Shown: piece by piece, positions 10,383 through 22,593 of the stretch
Position numbering within the stretch: position 1 is the stretch's first letter
How the letters are laid out: each line of letters opens with the position of its first letter
Assembly (NCBI GenBank): GCA_015227615.1
Contig: JAALGZ010000061.1
Coordinates: 62,001 to 126,000, forward strand
DNA from: Labyrinthula sp. Ha
Taxonomy: Eukaryota > Sar > Bigyra > Labyrinthulida > Labyrinthulaceae
Direction: 5' to 3'
DNA: 64,000 nucleotides
Position numbers and translations under genes: made by a program
The notes under the pieces: model-generated
The model's input: the letters and a program-made list of their open reading frames with translations, nothing else
Database searches by the model: none
Told to the model about the DNA's origin: nothing

Positions 10383-13300
10383 TTGTTCTTTCTTGTTTTA
10401 TTGGAAAAGAGGCTGTCTAGTTAATTAATTTAAACGAAGTTCCTAGCTTGACTGAATACCTTGGTACCTTTTTTCGAATGATACAGGAGTTGTCAGAAGT
10501 ATTTTGTTTCGATTTAATTATTTCTTTTCCTAGCGTATTCTAACTCTGGTTAGGATATTTTTATTGGTTGTTTACACCAATCAAATTAAAATATTTTATT
10601 TTGTTGAACCGACCGTTTAAAAAGATCGAACTGTATAATAAATATACGATACAATTCTTATGTGACCAATAGTATTGTGTATGAAGAATACGATTTAATA
10701 TTGATACTATTCATAAAGCCGTTGTTTTCTTCAATACAGATTCAAAAAAAAAAATTTAACACAATTCTTGAATAGAACATATTTCCTACTTTTCTTGTTC
10801 TATAATATCGAAAGACAGTTTATAAAACAGATATACAAGCAGAATATCAACCTTAAAATTGAATATACCCCCCCCCCTCTTACATATTTTTCTGTAACAC
10901 CACTGTTCAGAGAACTTTCGTATGGCAACAAAAAAATAGTTTTAAGTACAAACGCCAGAGTTTATATGCTCTGCTGTGCTTTACATGGACTTCCCCCTAT
11001 TCTCCATGAAGAAAACAACTTCCTAGAACATACGAACATTTTCTACACATTTTTAATGCTAAAATTCACTTTACTTACTGCCATTTTTTTGCCTTAGTAA
11101 TAACAGGTAGAAAATAATGATCATATCTGGTTTGTTCATGAAATATGTGTTCATCAATTTTGGTGGAAAATTAAGGTGACTCACATGTTACCTTCTGATG
11201 AATAAAAAAAGATTTTTTTTCATTCATTCACAACATGAACGTCTATGACTAGATATAAGCCATAATTTCTTAAACTATGCCATACATCTTTACAACACCA
11301 GTTCCACAACTTGAGGTATTTGTTTTGTTGAATTTTGCTAAGTAAATATTATAATAACCTAGAGGAAATCGTTGAAACAACTTTCCAATGAGTAAAATGA
11401 GTTGATTCAGTATTATTTTTTTTTAGCAGGCTTATGGTAGTACAAACAGTACGAGAATATTAGCCACAAAAACTCAACCTAAGCTTTTCCTTTTTTATCT
11501 AAGTAATGAAAAAGAAAAAAAAAATGTTTCAAGAAACCCCTCCAACCGAGAAATACAATAACAAGAATTGAATGCCAGAATTCCAATATAACTGAACATT
11601 ATCGAAACTTATGAAAAGGGGAATGGTTGGCCCTGAGTGCAAACGCTTTCGGAAACCGTTACGAAACAGGTAAACCGACACTGTCGTGAATAGAAGGACA
11701 ACTAGATAGCACCTTAACCTAGTAATGGCAGACCTTGGCTTCCTGTTAGGAAGCAAATAAAAATCCATCTGAGTAAATGTCCGCACAGCTTTGCCGTTTT
11801 AGCAATATGAGAAGTGATTTTATCAATTATACAAAGATCGAAGAGATTTACTTTATCTACTCTAAATTAGCAATCTCCTTAAACAGAAAAGTTGTCACAT
11901 TTTACCCTTACAGGTGTTTACAAAATTCAAGAACCTCTACTATTTTATCAGTAATTGTAACAGGCATTGTGTAGTTAATAAGTTAAGAGTATTTTATTAC
12001 AAGTATATCCATCACATGCCGGGAATATGATTAAGGAGTTCAACGTTTTCATAATAGAACCGTAGAATTTTATTTAATAGAGAGAGAAATAAGTTTTATT
12101 TTTTATTGAACAACCCCAATACCCAAATTAATTTGGATGACGTCATATGGATTGGAGGATACAGGCTTACTGAAAAGAGCAATAATAACGTAAGACAGCG
12201 AGTAAATTCTCTCAAGAAGGGTTCCCAAACTATCAACGACAAACTGTTTGAAACTGGGAAAGTATCTATTGACTCAGATGCATCCCATAATAGAAATTCA
12301 TGAGTCAAAATGATGTTTGATCAACATTTTTCTTCACATAAAATAAAGACACTCACCGTACCAAGAGATTCAAGATATTGAAATAGGCGGGAAGGATATT
12401 ACACAGGTGTTACTTACTGGAACTTGCTTGCTTTCAAAAACACCAAAACTAATACAGAAACTGAATCTAGAGAATACAAAACACCTAAAATACTCCGTAG
12501 CGCTTTTCAGCAGGAATTGCATACCTTGAAAAATGGCGCAATATAATACTGTACAAGTAAATCAACTTGATTGAACTTCAGTTTAAGAGAGCTTTTTCAT
12601 TTTTTTCTCTGAACTGTATAAAAATGGCGACAATAATACCGTTACGAAAGGAATCAAAGAAATCATAACATTCATAATGACCCTCACAGTCTATTCAAAG
12701 CTTGAATCAAATATACAAAGTCAAACCTAAGTAATAGATGAGAGGAGGGGTTTATTATGCATTCTACATTCCAAAAAAGAAACCCAAAACTTAAACTAAG
12801 GTTGTCATATCACGCAGTAATTAAAATTTCCGCCTCTGGATTAACCTTAGAGTAAAGAAGCATTTTAGTCGGAATAAGCGATACTAGAAACACCTTTGAC
12901 TTGTTTTAGCCCATTGTTCGCAAGATATAGTTTACTGGAAACATGATACATAAATACGATTTTGTAAATATGCTGGTAAAGCAAAAAATTTAAATCTCTG
13001 TGTTATATATTCAGGAACTGTAGGAGCCTACTAAGCATATCATTGTTAGAGTTACAACCAGTGATGAAAAAGCTGAATGTGCCGTTGAAGATTCTATAAT
13101 ATATACTTAGATGAGTGGGAAGCGAGTACAGAATTTAGGAACTAGAAAACAAATTGGCTTATAGAAATAAGAAATAAAATGAAAGAAAGGGCCTCACAGA
13201 AAATGGATCCTCACAGAAAATGGGTCCTCACATAAAATGGGTCCTCCCAGGAACTCTCAGGAAATACATACTCTGAATCTTTTTATTCCTAAACCAGATT

Positions 13301-15780
13301 AATTCATAGATATTTTCCCTAAGATTCCCTATACTTTCCATGGCAGGAAAATTTCATGATACTTTGAAACACCGATTGATATCTCTTACCAATATTCGCA
13401 GAAAGATTTTGAGAAAAGTCATTAATTTACAACTCCAACTTCTAAAAATACTACCAATAGGCCTTTATGTGATAAAGTGTCGCTAGTTAACTGGAATAAG
13501 CGTAAGCAAAACCGCCTACTAAGATTTTCAATTATATACTAAAAGAAAGAAAAGGAATTGCTAGCTTTATTCATTAACTTCTCAAAGTAATGTTTTGTAA
13601 CTTGAGCTTGATGTTCATTTTGACTTTTTATACAGTTTAATTATATACGTATGCAATTGTTCAAGTTAATTGTTGAGGAAGAGCTTTGAAGCGAGCAGAA
13701 AAGCAGACGTTGCATGTATGGATGTGTATGCAGATCCAACAACTTCGAGTCCTTGTTTAGTTCTTATGGTTTCTATCACGTGGATAGTCTTGAAAACAAA
13801 AAATAATAGGAAAGAAAAAAAAGGTTTCCTTAAAATATACAAAACTTAGCGGACAAGGTTCTATTTTTCAATGAGTGGTAGCATTTAGCTACAGAGTTTC
13901 CAAAGGCTACTGAATGAACAGCCGAAATATCTGTAACAATGAAAAACATTAGTTAGAGAAAACTCATGACCATTGCAAGTCTGGGAAAGTTATCAGTAAT
14001 GTATCTGTTATTTATGTAGAAGAAATGTTTCAAGAATTTGTTTCTGATGTCTACGCTAGAGAAACTGCAACCATATAGGGTTACTATGAATGTCCACTAC
14101 AGTGTCTGGAACCTGGAACGGCAAATGTATGAGGTTGGAATAATTAGAAATCAGAAAACCGAGGAATATAGGGATAAATCCTGATCATAGTGTTTGTGAA
14201 GGCTGGTTTAAACATCAATCTTGTATATATCTCTTTTCAGATTTACTGCTTACAATGAAATGAAGCTGACGCCACATGAATTAGCTAAATCAGATATAAG
14301 CTCTGCAATACAACAAGCGGCTTAGGTATTAAATATAAAACACCCATTCCCAAAGAAGAAACTGATAAAAACAGTAGAAACTGAATCTATTTACACTAAG
14401 CTCCTACCGAAATTAAACTATGTACTATAATTCTGGAACTCGAAAATGAGCTATATTGTTGTTGGGTTAGGGTAGTTTGCTCAGCGAGCCATTCTCTCTT
14501 AACTTCCTAGCTCATGTTTAGGATCTGAAGATAACGCTTAGGGATCACATGAACCGCCACCCACAGATAATGCTTTCTCAAAGGTAAGTAACAGTGAATA
14601 AGCGGAAGATTATCACCTATTGGCTACACGGGCACTCAACCAGACCCCTAACACACTAAAATATAATATGCTGTCCTTAAGCTCAACATTTAAAATCATC
14701 ATTCCCTGCTGCAGCATCGCCAATATAATTACGCCTAATTCTCCAACCAGTGACTGCATACCTCACTCATCGGTTCACACTCTAATCTTGAACCTCCCGC
14801 ACTACTAGAATCTTCCATCATCCTTCAACACCAGTATGTCCGTCGCAACATTACCAGATGACAGAGCGCACTTCTTTTTCAAGTGGCGTGATATGTCATG
14901 TTTTCTTGGCTAAAATAATTATTATGAGCACTAGGAAGGAAAACTTAGAATAAATTAATGGAAGAATATCACTGTCTATGAAATGGATCATAGGGTTTGT
15001 ATATGAGAGCTTGGCCAAGAAAGTAGCAAAATTGAACATAAAGAAATATTAATCACTGTGAAAATTCCTTAGCTCTTGTTTAAAAAAAGAATTCATGTTG
15101 TAGGTGGTTCTGTAAATCTGAATATTCTCCTCAAGGAGTTCCTTGAATTGTATTAATATATACTTCAATTTAATCGACTGAATTTTCTCGTTTCTGTAGG
15201 AAGTGCATATTTTTCTTATTCTAAGAAAGTAAATGAAAACTAAAACAAAACGGGCAAAATGATCTTCAGTTGATAACTCACTTCATCGTGCCATGTGAAA
15301 ACCCCAGATGGCAAAAATACTAAACAAAACAAAAAAAGCAAGATCATTAAAAGTATACTCAACCAAGATCTTCAGTGCAGTAATATTGAAACATAGAATC
15401 CATCAGGCTAGTAAGGTTTTCACATAGTTGCTACTTAGCAACTCATCCAAGAGTTCATAACATAACTTTCTTTTCATTGTTTCCACAATTATATCCAATA
15501 TATTGAAAACTTGTCTCGATAACATTCTCATTCCCGTTAAGTTTAATTCCCGGAAAAAACTTCCCGGCATTATGTACCGAAATTTAGGGGTGAATGGAAA
15601 CTAAAATAATAATTTAACATAACTATTACCTCTATAAGGAACTAGGTATTTTGAACAATTATGTTTATCAAACTGCAGATAACTCTATATTGTAAAAAGT
15701 AAAGAAACAGTGTAATCTAAAATAATTACTTGGGTAAAACAAAATAAACATACAAAATAAACAAGAATAACAACTTTACA
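10383..15780. other. Long AT-rich intergenic region
   Basis: This 5.4 kb lies between the G-alpha start and the PH-like gene. It contains a 10-base C run near 10868, a 17-bp tandem repeat at 13192-13242, and a reciprocal pair of short open frames around 12.1-12.3 kb that I regard as chance. I find no gene, tRNA or recognisable mobile element. The two flanking genes point away from the region, so their promoters should lie at its ends. Confidence 0.55.
13192..13242 (+). repeat. 17-bp tandem repeat, three copies
   Basis: Three consecutive 17-bp units of the form CCTCACAGAAAATGGGT, with one or two base differences between them, are followed by a degenerate partial unit (CCTCCCAGG). This is a small minisatellite in non-coding DNA. 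Confidence 0.85.
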
Positions 15781-16359
15781 ATGTCAATAAATCCAAATAT
15801 AATTATTTCCGAAGAAGAAATTCGAACTTATCTTTCCCCTGAAGAAGAAATTCTACACGTATTTGGACCTACGGAAGAAATTCTCCAAAAATTAAAATCA
15901 CTGAACGCGTATTTAAAACAAAGTGGAACAAAAAAAACTCGCAGACAATCACTTGTTGATTTAGTTCCTTTAAATACAGAACCTACACAAGAAAGTATTA
16001 ATCCTTTTCTTTGTTGTTTTCTTGGTCCTTGTTATACTTCAAAGTTACAAGAAAATAATGAAATGTATTCAACTATGAAAATTTTTGTACTTACAAATAA
16101 AGGAATTTATGGTATTTCAAAAAAAAGACCTGGTTTTGAATATAAAGCTTGTGGATTAATTCCAAGAACACAAAATCCATATGGATATGAAGGAAGATTA
16201 TTTTATAAGTATGAAAATATTCATTCTGTTCTTTCTCATGGAAAATATCACTTGGAAGTAATTATTAATAGTACAAATAAAACTATTGTTTATACAGAAA
16301 ATGCAGAAGATGCGAAAAATAAAATATTAGAAGTGAAAGAACAGTTTGTTAACGTTTAA
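15781..16359 (+). CDS. Hypothetical protein with a PH/GRAM-like fold
   Basis: This 192-residue single-exon protein is not a family I can name. From about residue 96 it reads MKIFVLTNKGIYGISKK, YEGRLFYKYENIHSV, KYHLEVIINSTNKTIVYTE, then a closing helix NAEDAKNKILEVKEQF. This beta-strand series ending in an amphipathic helix, with the 'xxLTNxGIYxxS' opening, is typical of PH-superfamily modules that read lipids or peptides. Before it lies a Cys-rich patch, FLCCFLGPC (about 77-85), which could be acylated. The N-terminal 40 residues are acidic. The stop codon overlaps that of the convergent lipase gene (TTAA, 16356-16359). If the fold is right, a membrane-associated adaptor is plausible, which would sit well beside a phospholipase, but that is inference. 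Confidence 0.7.
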   Translation: MSINPNIIISEEEIRTYLSPEEEILHVFGPTEEILQKLKSLNAYLKQSGTKKTRRQSLVDLVPLNTEPTQESINPFLCCFLGPCYTSKLQENNEMYSTMKIFVLTNKGIYGISKKRPGFEYKACGLIPRTQNPYGYEGRLFYKYENIHSVLSHGKYHLEVIINSTNKTIVYTENAEDAKNKILEVKEQFVNV

Positions 16360-18170
16360 AAGAACTTCTTGAATAAATCTAAGTTTTCTTTTATTACAAA
16401 TTCTGCTTGTGCAGAAAGTAAATTAACTTGAGGAACAGTTAAAGATAAAGAAGCTCTATTTTGAAAAGTTGTATTATAATATGGAAACCTTTTAAATATA
16501 GATTCTTCTTTTCTTATTTCTTGAAAAGTTTCTTTTGGTAATCTTTTTTCAAAATTATCACATTTTTGGTTGTATATAAATATTATATCAACTATTTCTC
16601 CACCTTCAATATTCCAAGATCTATTTGGTAATACTTTTAATCTTTTTCTTACTATTCCACCTTTTCCAGAAACTATATTTTTTACTAAGCCTTCCATAAC
16701 TCCTTCTAAATCACTTTCTTTAAATACATGAGTTGACATATAATTATATTGTAAACTCATAAATTTTATGCAACCAAAAAGTGATAAAAAATCTGTACAA
16801 GCTGCTTTATAATCTACTTGAACAAACTCTTGATCAAATTTATAAGTTACATATTTTGAATGTTCTTTATAATGAATATCAATTGGAGTTGCAGTATTTA
16901 CAAAACATACAATTTTATTTACTTTTCTTTGTAAAAGTGCCATCAAACCTAAATTATCAATTAAACCTCCATCACCAACATTTAATCTTGTTGGAGTTTG
17001 ATATTTTCGAAATTGCAACATTTTTTCTGAAAAAAATGGTGTATATAAAACTTCTGGACATAATCTATCAAAATATCCTAAATTACTTACTTCTGAAGCA
17101 AATGCAGCACTACTTGCGCCAATTGCATCTTGTAAAGTAAAATATTTATCAACTGGATTAAAAGTTTTTACATCCATATATTGTGATTCGTTATTTAAAG
17201 GAAGATATTGTTCTTTTGTATCAACTGTACCTTGTGCATTAACAGCATGGGTTTCGATAAATCCACCTCCAATTGTTAGTATAGTTGATTCATCTTTTGC
17301 TCGCAACCAAGTTCGCGCAAAATTACTAAATTTGCGAACCCTATGATAATCCATTTGTCTGTTTTGTTTGTAAAATGGGACCCCTGAATATAAAGGAGTA
17401 ACTTGAAAAGAGTCTCCATATCCTGTTGTATGTCTATCTGGACCTAAAAGTGTTGTATTTATTATCAAAAACGGTTTATCTTTTCCTAGAATTGTAAAAT
17501 TAACATCTTCTAAATGAGGATTTCGTGATCGAATATCTTGAACTTGTGCATAATTATATGCAAGTAAAGTATTTTTTAAACCAAACTCTTTTAAAATACT
17601 ATCTCCAATTAATTTCGTCCATAAATTACGCGCAGAAACAAAATGAAAAAAGTTTACAAATGTTTCTTCAAGTCCACGAAAATCTTCTGTTGTAACTCTT
17701 GTGGCAATTTTACCCGGATCATTATTTTGTAAAAATACAAGTGATAGATTTTCAGGTTGAGTTGGTAAACCAAGTAAATCTTCATCACTTTCATTACTAT
17801 AGCAATAAATACTGCTTGCCCAAGATCCACCAGAAACAGCAGATGCGTAATCAAATTTTGCTCCCAGCTCTGATCGTAAAGCTCTCAAGTATCCACAAGT
17901 TAAACTTAGTGCACGTGAACCACCTCCACTAATTGCAACACCAACTGGATTTTCAGGTACTAATTCAAGCTCAACTTCTGGGAATTTATGCATTGAAGGT
18001 ACTTGCATTTGAAAAACTTTCGCTTGTACGTTCTTCGCTGGTGGACTAGGCATCTCCCCATGTAAACTGTAACAAGGTAAAGCACTTTTTAGCCCATTAT
18101 TTTTTGGTCTAGGTCTATTTACTGCATTAACCCCTTGAACAAAACTAAATGATCCACTAAATGATGCCAT
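16356..18170 (-). CDS. Cytosolic phospholipase A2/patatin-like lipase
   Basis: This 604-residue single-exon enzyme has the catalytic layout of the cPLA2/patatin superfamily, which uses a Ser-Asp dyad to hydrolyse acyl esters of phospholipids. The oxyanion-hole glycines are in GVAISGGGSRAL (77-88). The nucleophile is probably Ser113 in AVSGGSWAS, close to the cPLA2 GLSGS motif. The partner is probably Asp400 in NVGDGGLIDNLGL. The overall spacing, and further conserved pieces such as LQDAIGASSAAFASE (346-360), resemble the cPLA2/PLA2_B group more than short patatins. There is no obvious signal peptide, C2 domain or membrane helix, so a cytosolic enzyme is likely. The stop overlaps the PH-like gene on the other strand by 4 bp. 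Substrate preference cannot be read from the sequence. Confidence 0.9.
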   Translation of the reverse strand: MASFSGSFSFVQGVNAVNRPRPKNNGLKSALPCYSLHGEMPSPPAKNVQAKVFQMQVPSMHKFPEVELELVPENPVGVAISGGGSRALSLTCGYLRALRSELGAKFDYASAVSGGSWASSIYCYSNESDEDLLGLPTQPENLSLVFLQNNDPGKIATRVTTEDFRGLEETFVNFFHFVSARNLWTKLIGDSILKEFGLKNTLLAYNYAQVQDIRSRNPHLEDVNFTILGKDKPFLIINTTLLGPDRHTTGYGDSFQVTPLYSGVPFYKQNRQMDYHRVRKFSNFARTWLRAKDESTILTIGGGFIETHAVNAQGTVDTKEQYLPLNNESQYMDVKTFNPVDKYFTLQDAIGASSAAFASEVSNLGYFDRLCPEVLYTPFFSEKMLQFRKYQTPTRLNVGDGGLIDNLGLMALLQRKVNKIVCFVNTATPIDIHYKEHSKYVTYKFDQEFVQVDYKAACTDFLSLFGCIKFMSLQYNYMSTHVFKESDLEGVMEGLVKNIVSGKGGIVRKRLKVLPNRSWNIEGGEIVDIIFIYNQKCDNFEKRLPKETFQEIRKEESIFKRFPYYNTTFQNRASLSLTVPQVNLLSAQAEFVIKENLDLFKKFF

Positions 18171-21100
18171 TTCTTATATTTTTTTCTTTCTTTTTGTTTA
18201 GAAGTTAACTTTAACGTTTAGGTAGCGCAGTTTGTTATTTTGGGTTCCCGAATTCGGAACAAATATAATGTGTAGGAAATAAAAATACAGAATATGAACA
18301 AAATATGTACGATAAGAGAAGATAAAAAAATATAAAAAAATAAAAAATGGGATCTTTATATAAATTAAAACACATTTTATAAAAGTTTCTTATAAATAAA
18401 AGAAAAAGTAAAGAAAAAAATGTCTGTTTTGGAAAGTTTAATGAGTTATTTTAAATATAATTACAGTGAAAAGAACTTACAATTATATATTTAATATTGA
18501 TACAAAATAGACAAATATATAGAAGAGAAGACTGCGATAAAAAGAAAAAGTATTTAAAATTGGTTCTTTTTATGAAAATAAAAATCAATGAGTTGTTATT
18601 AAAAATATATTTTGTTTTGTTTAAATGGGTTTTATTTGTACTTAGTTTTCCTTTTCTGTTGTCGGTTTACTATCATGATGTCATCATAGTGTCAATAACA
18701 TTGATTTCCGGTCTACCAGATGTAGTTTCTAAGAGAGGCTAGAATAAATAAAGTTAACCTTTCAGGAATGTACTAGCTTGATAAGTATGCGTTACCAGAT
18801 ATTTGAGAAGAAATTTGTTTCAATATTTATTTGTATATTCTACTATATGTATCCTATCTTTGCTTTATCTAATGACCTTGAAAGTTTGGCGAAGAAGTCT
18901 AAAATATAGCAGCCTAAGAAACATAACTGGTAGTCATAGAACTATGATAGCGTAAGTTATAACTTTAGTGAACGTTGTAATAGTTCCATAAACATGTGGC
19001 AAGCCAAATCAGGGTCTGTAACAACATAATCTAAAGATATCTTCAACACTGAAAGTTTTGCAGTTACTCGCCTTCAGGTCGTTCACGTCTATGTTTTTTG
19101 TATTTATGTTAGTTGCATCAGCCTGTATGAATCCTCATTCTTTCTCGGTGTCACCTAATGCATTCCACCGGGAAAACCAAAGATTAAAGGGAAAGGTGTT
19201 TAAACGTTCATATCAGAACGGATCCCAACAACATAATTAAGCTATTATAATACTCTCGCAACACCCAGAAATTGTCTAGTCAATGGCTTGCCCTGTTTAC
19301 CAAGTTCAATGTACCCTATTGTTCCGGAAATAAAGAACAAACTTACAGCTATCTCCAAAACTCACCCTCTTTTATATTGGTTATCAATCATATATTCAAT
19401 ACGAGCCCTCACGAATGATTATTCAACAAGCCATATGTAAAATCTTTGGTACACTTTCTAGCTTATCCTGGAAACATATACTCATTTTCGTGAATGGATG
19501 CGGCCGCATTCAAGAAAATCAACAAAAGAAAGTTGATACTCTGGAGGTAAATAGATTCCACAAGCGAAAATGAAACATGATAAAACATAAGGCCCATTCG
19601 ACTTAAGCCTACTAGTGGCTTCTACTATTTGCCCAGTTAAGAAATAATGAATTTAACCAAGAAAAAATGTTTTTTATAAAGCATGGAAAACTTTTACACT
19701 AGTTGTGAGATAATAAAAACTATATATTACCGTTAAGTTGCAATAAGTCATTTTGAAGTATATGATACATCTCGAAATGACAATTCTGATAAAGTATACT
19801 CGTTAGACCAAAGTTGTAGGCTGAGACACAATAAATGAATTATCTATGGTTGGTATTCCAGATTTGGAAGAAGTCTTATCTTTCATTTTATATCTAGTGC
19901 AGTTTTATTTTTGGTGATTAAGTATAAACTTATGAAGTTTCTTTTAACTTGGTATGGAATTCTTAGAGCTAAAGCTAGAGTACCTGCACGTAGTAAATTT
20001 TTCTATTTGAGCTATATGAAATTACTAGAGGATAGTAATAGAGCTGTTTTCAAAAAAAATTTAACAATTCGTAATATTTCTATATAATTGCAGTCGAGTT
20101 AAACAGAGCCAAGGATAATTATTAATTTAGGAGATTTGTAAAGAAACAAATACCGAAGAAATCTATACTTTTTACGATTCTCACCTAAATTTCCATATAT
20201 ATATGTAGGAGAAAAATGGCTGTCAAAAATCAGATACCAATAAGAGCAATAATGTAGCTGTGTTATTTAGTAGTAGATTGTGGAGCATGGCTTCTTTGCA
20301 ATGAACTACGAGTACTAAGTGAACCTAGGCATTATGGTTTGGCGTTGGTTTGGTTCTGTTAACAAGTATTGTAAGTTCGCAACCCCCGGAAACTGGTTTG
20401 GGAAGAAATTTATCTTAAGATGATGTCAACTTATTTCTCAAAGTCATTGTGGGCATTATGTCGAAAGAAAATACTTTTCTTTGTGGTTCACCACTAAAAT
20501 TTAAAATTTTAAAGCCGACGGGAACCAACGCTATTAAAATTTTGGACTGATTCTTACTGTAGAACCATGCGTTAAAAACTTGCCTTAATAAACTAGAATG
20601 ATTCATAGGCATAAAGAGCACAAGGGAAATAGCACTAATGAAAAAGGTTCAATGCACATATTTTCTGAGCAGTTTGCAGCAACTATAAACTTTTTATAGA
20701 AAAGGTATATCACAGGGTTCTAATATATAATTATCAATTAGTGAATAGAGGTTGACCAATTTCTTGAGCTGCTTAGTGGAACCAACGTGAGTGAGGGCAA
20801 TTAGGAAATATCTATTTTCTAAGAATTTTGGTGGTCTGTACGTTATAGTTAGGGATGACTGAGGAATCACAAAAGCTCCATTAAATTAGATGTATTATTT
20901 GTATAAACTGCAGAAAACTCGACTTTGTTGCCATCTGCTTTTAACACTTTCAACAAATCAATATTACTTAGAGTTTCACCAACTCAGTGATGAGTTTGAT
21001 ATCCAAAGTTTTTTCCTCGACTTATTCTTGAGCAAGGAATCATATATATTTTTGAAAGTAAAGAATGGAAACATATAATAGACGCTGTTCGCAGAGAATC

Positions 21101-21702
21101 TTCATATCTTTGTGGGAAGCATTGGAAACAAACATTGTACTTGTTGCTGGAGCAGAAATACAGGTTATCATTCCTAATACAGAAATAAAGGCGTATGTAT
21201 CCCTCTTAATTTTAAAATCAGTACTTAACCATTAAATCTCGAAAAGTAAATAAACTTCTCATATTCAACTAGTGATTCCTAATTGTTTTGTATGCACTTT
21301 TTTTAGTACTCTTGAAGAATTGGATTCAACTTAAGCAACAGGATTCTTGAATTATGAAAAAAGACTAAGAGATAGAAACAATTATTAAATTAGTTTTATT
21401 TCTGATTTAACTAAAGTTTTAATCCAACAAAAGGGAGACTATGCGGTTCAGGACTCGCCCGTTTAATGGGTTTTGCATATCAACATATGCAATTTACTTT
21501 GGTTCGACTCTGCTCCTATGCACGAAAAATACTGCTGGAATGAGATCAAAAGCAACAAGAATACGGTGCCTTAGTTTGCATTTTTTTTAGAATTTATTCT
21601 TCTCTAAATAACAAGTAAGTAATTCTAGATATTGATATAATGCATGTGTTAACAGGATCCACCAATTCCTAACTTTGTTGATATGACATTACCGTAGAAA
21701 AC
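18171..21702. other. Intergenic region
   Basis: This 3.5 kb lies between the lipase start and the GIMAP-type GTPase. Most of it is AT-rich and featureless. Near its right end is a GC-richer, structured 85-nt segment at 21433-21517 (listed separately). Short open frames at 18.5-18.7, 19.06-19.24 and 20.9 kb have no protein-like composition and I do not call them. Confidence 0.5.
21433..21517 (+). ncRNA. Possible class II tRNA-like structure or tRNA relic
   Basis: These 85 nt can fold as outer ends GGGAG (21433) with CTCCT (21513), an arm CCC-GTTTAAT-GGG with a 7-nt loop, a perfect hairpin TTGCATAT-CAAC-ATATGCAA (21473-21492), and then GGTTCGACTC in the place of a T arm. The order and length match a class II tRNA (Leu/Ser/Sec type, long variable arm), and T33 in the loop would put UUA at the anticodon. 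However, the acceptor is only five pairs including a wobble, and the T stem barely pairs. A decayed tRNA or an unrelated structured RNA are both possible. Confidence 0.3.
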
Positions 21703-22593
21703 ATGATACAAGAAACAATAAATGATCAAGAACTGTACATAATTTTGTTAGGGAAATGTGGCTCTGGAAAGGTATAAATATATAAATTTTTAACATTATA
21801 GAGCTCATTAGCTAATTTTCTCTCCACTCCAATTTCCCAAACAAATCTAAACACCAATTTTATTTCAGCAGCTTCACTTTCTTCTGTAACTAAACAATGC
21901 CAAGAACTTAAGCTGCCATTCTCTTCTTCAAACTTTAAAAAAATACATATTGTGGACACACCAGGGTTCTCAGGACTTGATCAATCAGAGGAATCTTCTC
22001 TTTCTGAACTTAAAAGTTACTTTACACGTCTAATGAACGTCAACCCAAAAGCCGTATGTGCTCTTGGTTTAGTCGTTTCACTCAATGAAAGAATAAATCA
22101 AGAAGATTTAAAAAATTTTGGACTTTTGGGAACAGTTTTTGGAATGAAATTTTATTCTCATAGTTTTCTTTGTTTCACACATAGTGATCGACTTTCTTCT
22201 GATGTTAATCTTGTAGAAGAAGAGTTTGAGAAATTTCTAGGAAAAGTTGAGGAAGATGTTAAATCCTTTTTAGATGAACCTCTTGGACCTAAATTTTTAG
22301 TTAATTCATCTAAAAATAGATATATAAGAAAAATTGAAGCGGAAAATAGAGTTAATTTAACTTCCGAAGAGTTTGTGAAAATTTTAGATGTTTCTGGTAT
22401 AGCTGGAAAAAAAAAGGATCTTGAACTTCGAGGTAAAAAAGCAAGAAGAATGCGTCAAAAAAAAAGAATTGAAGAACAGAGGGAATTGAAAAATGATGAT
22501 GGCATTATTTCTTCGATTCTTTTTGATATAAAAACTACTTTTTATAGTGTACTTGGAATAAATCAATCTTCAGAGAAAGAACATATTGTCTAA
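21703..22593 (+). CDS. AIG1/GIMAP-type GTPase
   Basis: Two exons (21703-21771 and 21802-22593) separated by a 30-nt phase-0 GT...AG intron encode 286 residues. The intron splits the P-loop GKCGSGKSSLAN (17-28) after Lys23; only splicing restores it. G3 is VDTPGFSG (74-81), and CFTHSDRL corresponds to the FThxDxL G4 motif of AIG1 proteins. The C-terminal region is basic and charged (KGKKARRMRQKKRIEEQ), probably helical, ending in a moderately hydrophobic segment (IISSILFDIKTTFYSVLGI) that could touch membranes. AIG1/GIMAP proteins are septin/TOC-related GTPases that oligomerise on membranes in plants, animals and several protists. The stop overlaps that of eIF2B-alpha (CTAA, 22590-22593). Confidence 0.85.

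Noticed and set aside
10768-11097. 109-codon plus-strand open frame
   Set aside because: It includes a 10-base C run read as Pro-Pro-Pro, has AT-driven composition and no motif.
12096-12308. Two mirror-image open frames, one on each strand
   Set aside because: Reciprocal frames of about 65-70 codons with no motifs are expected by chance where stops happen to be sparse.
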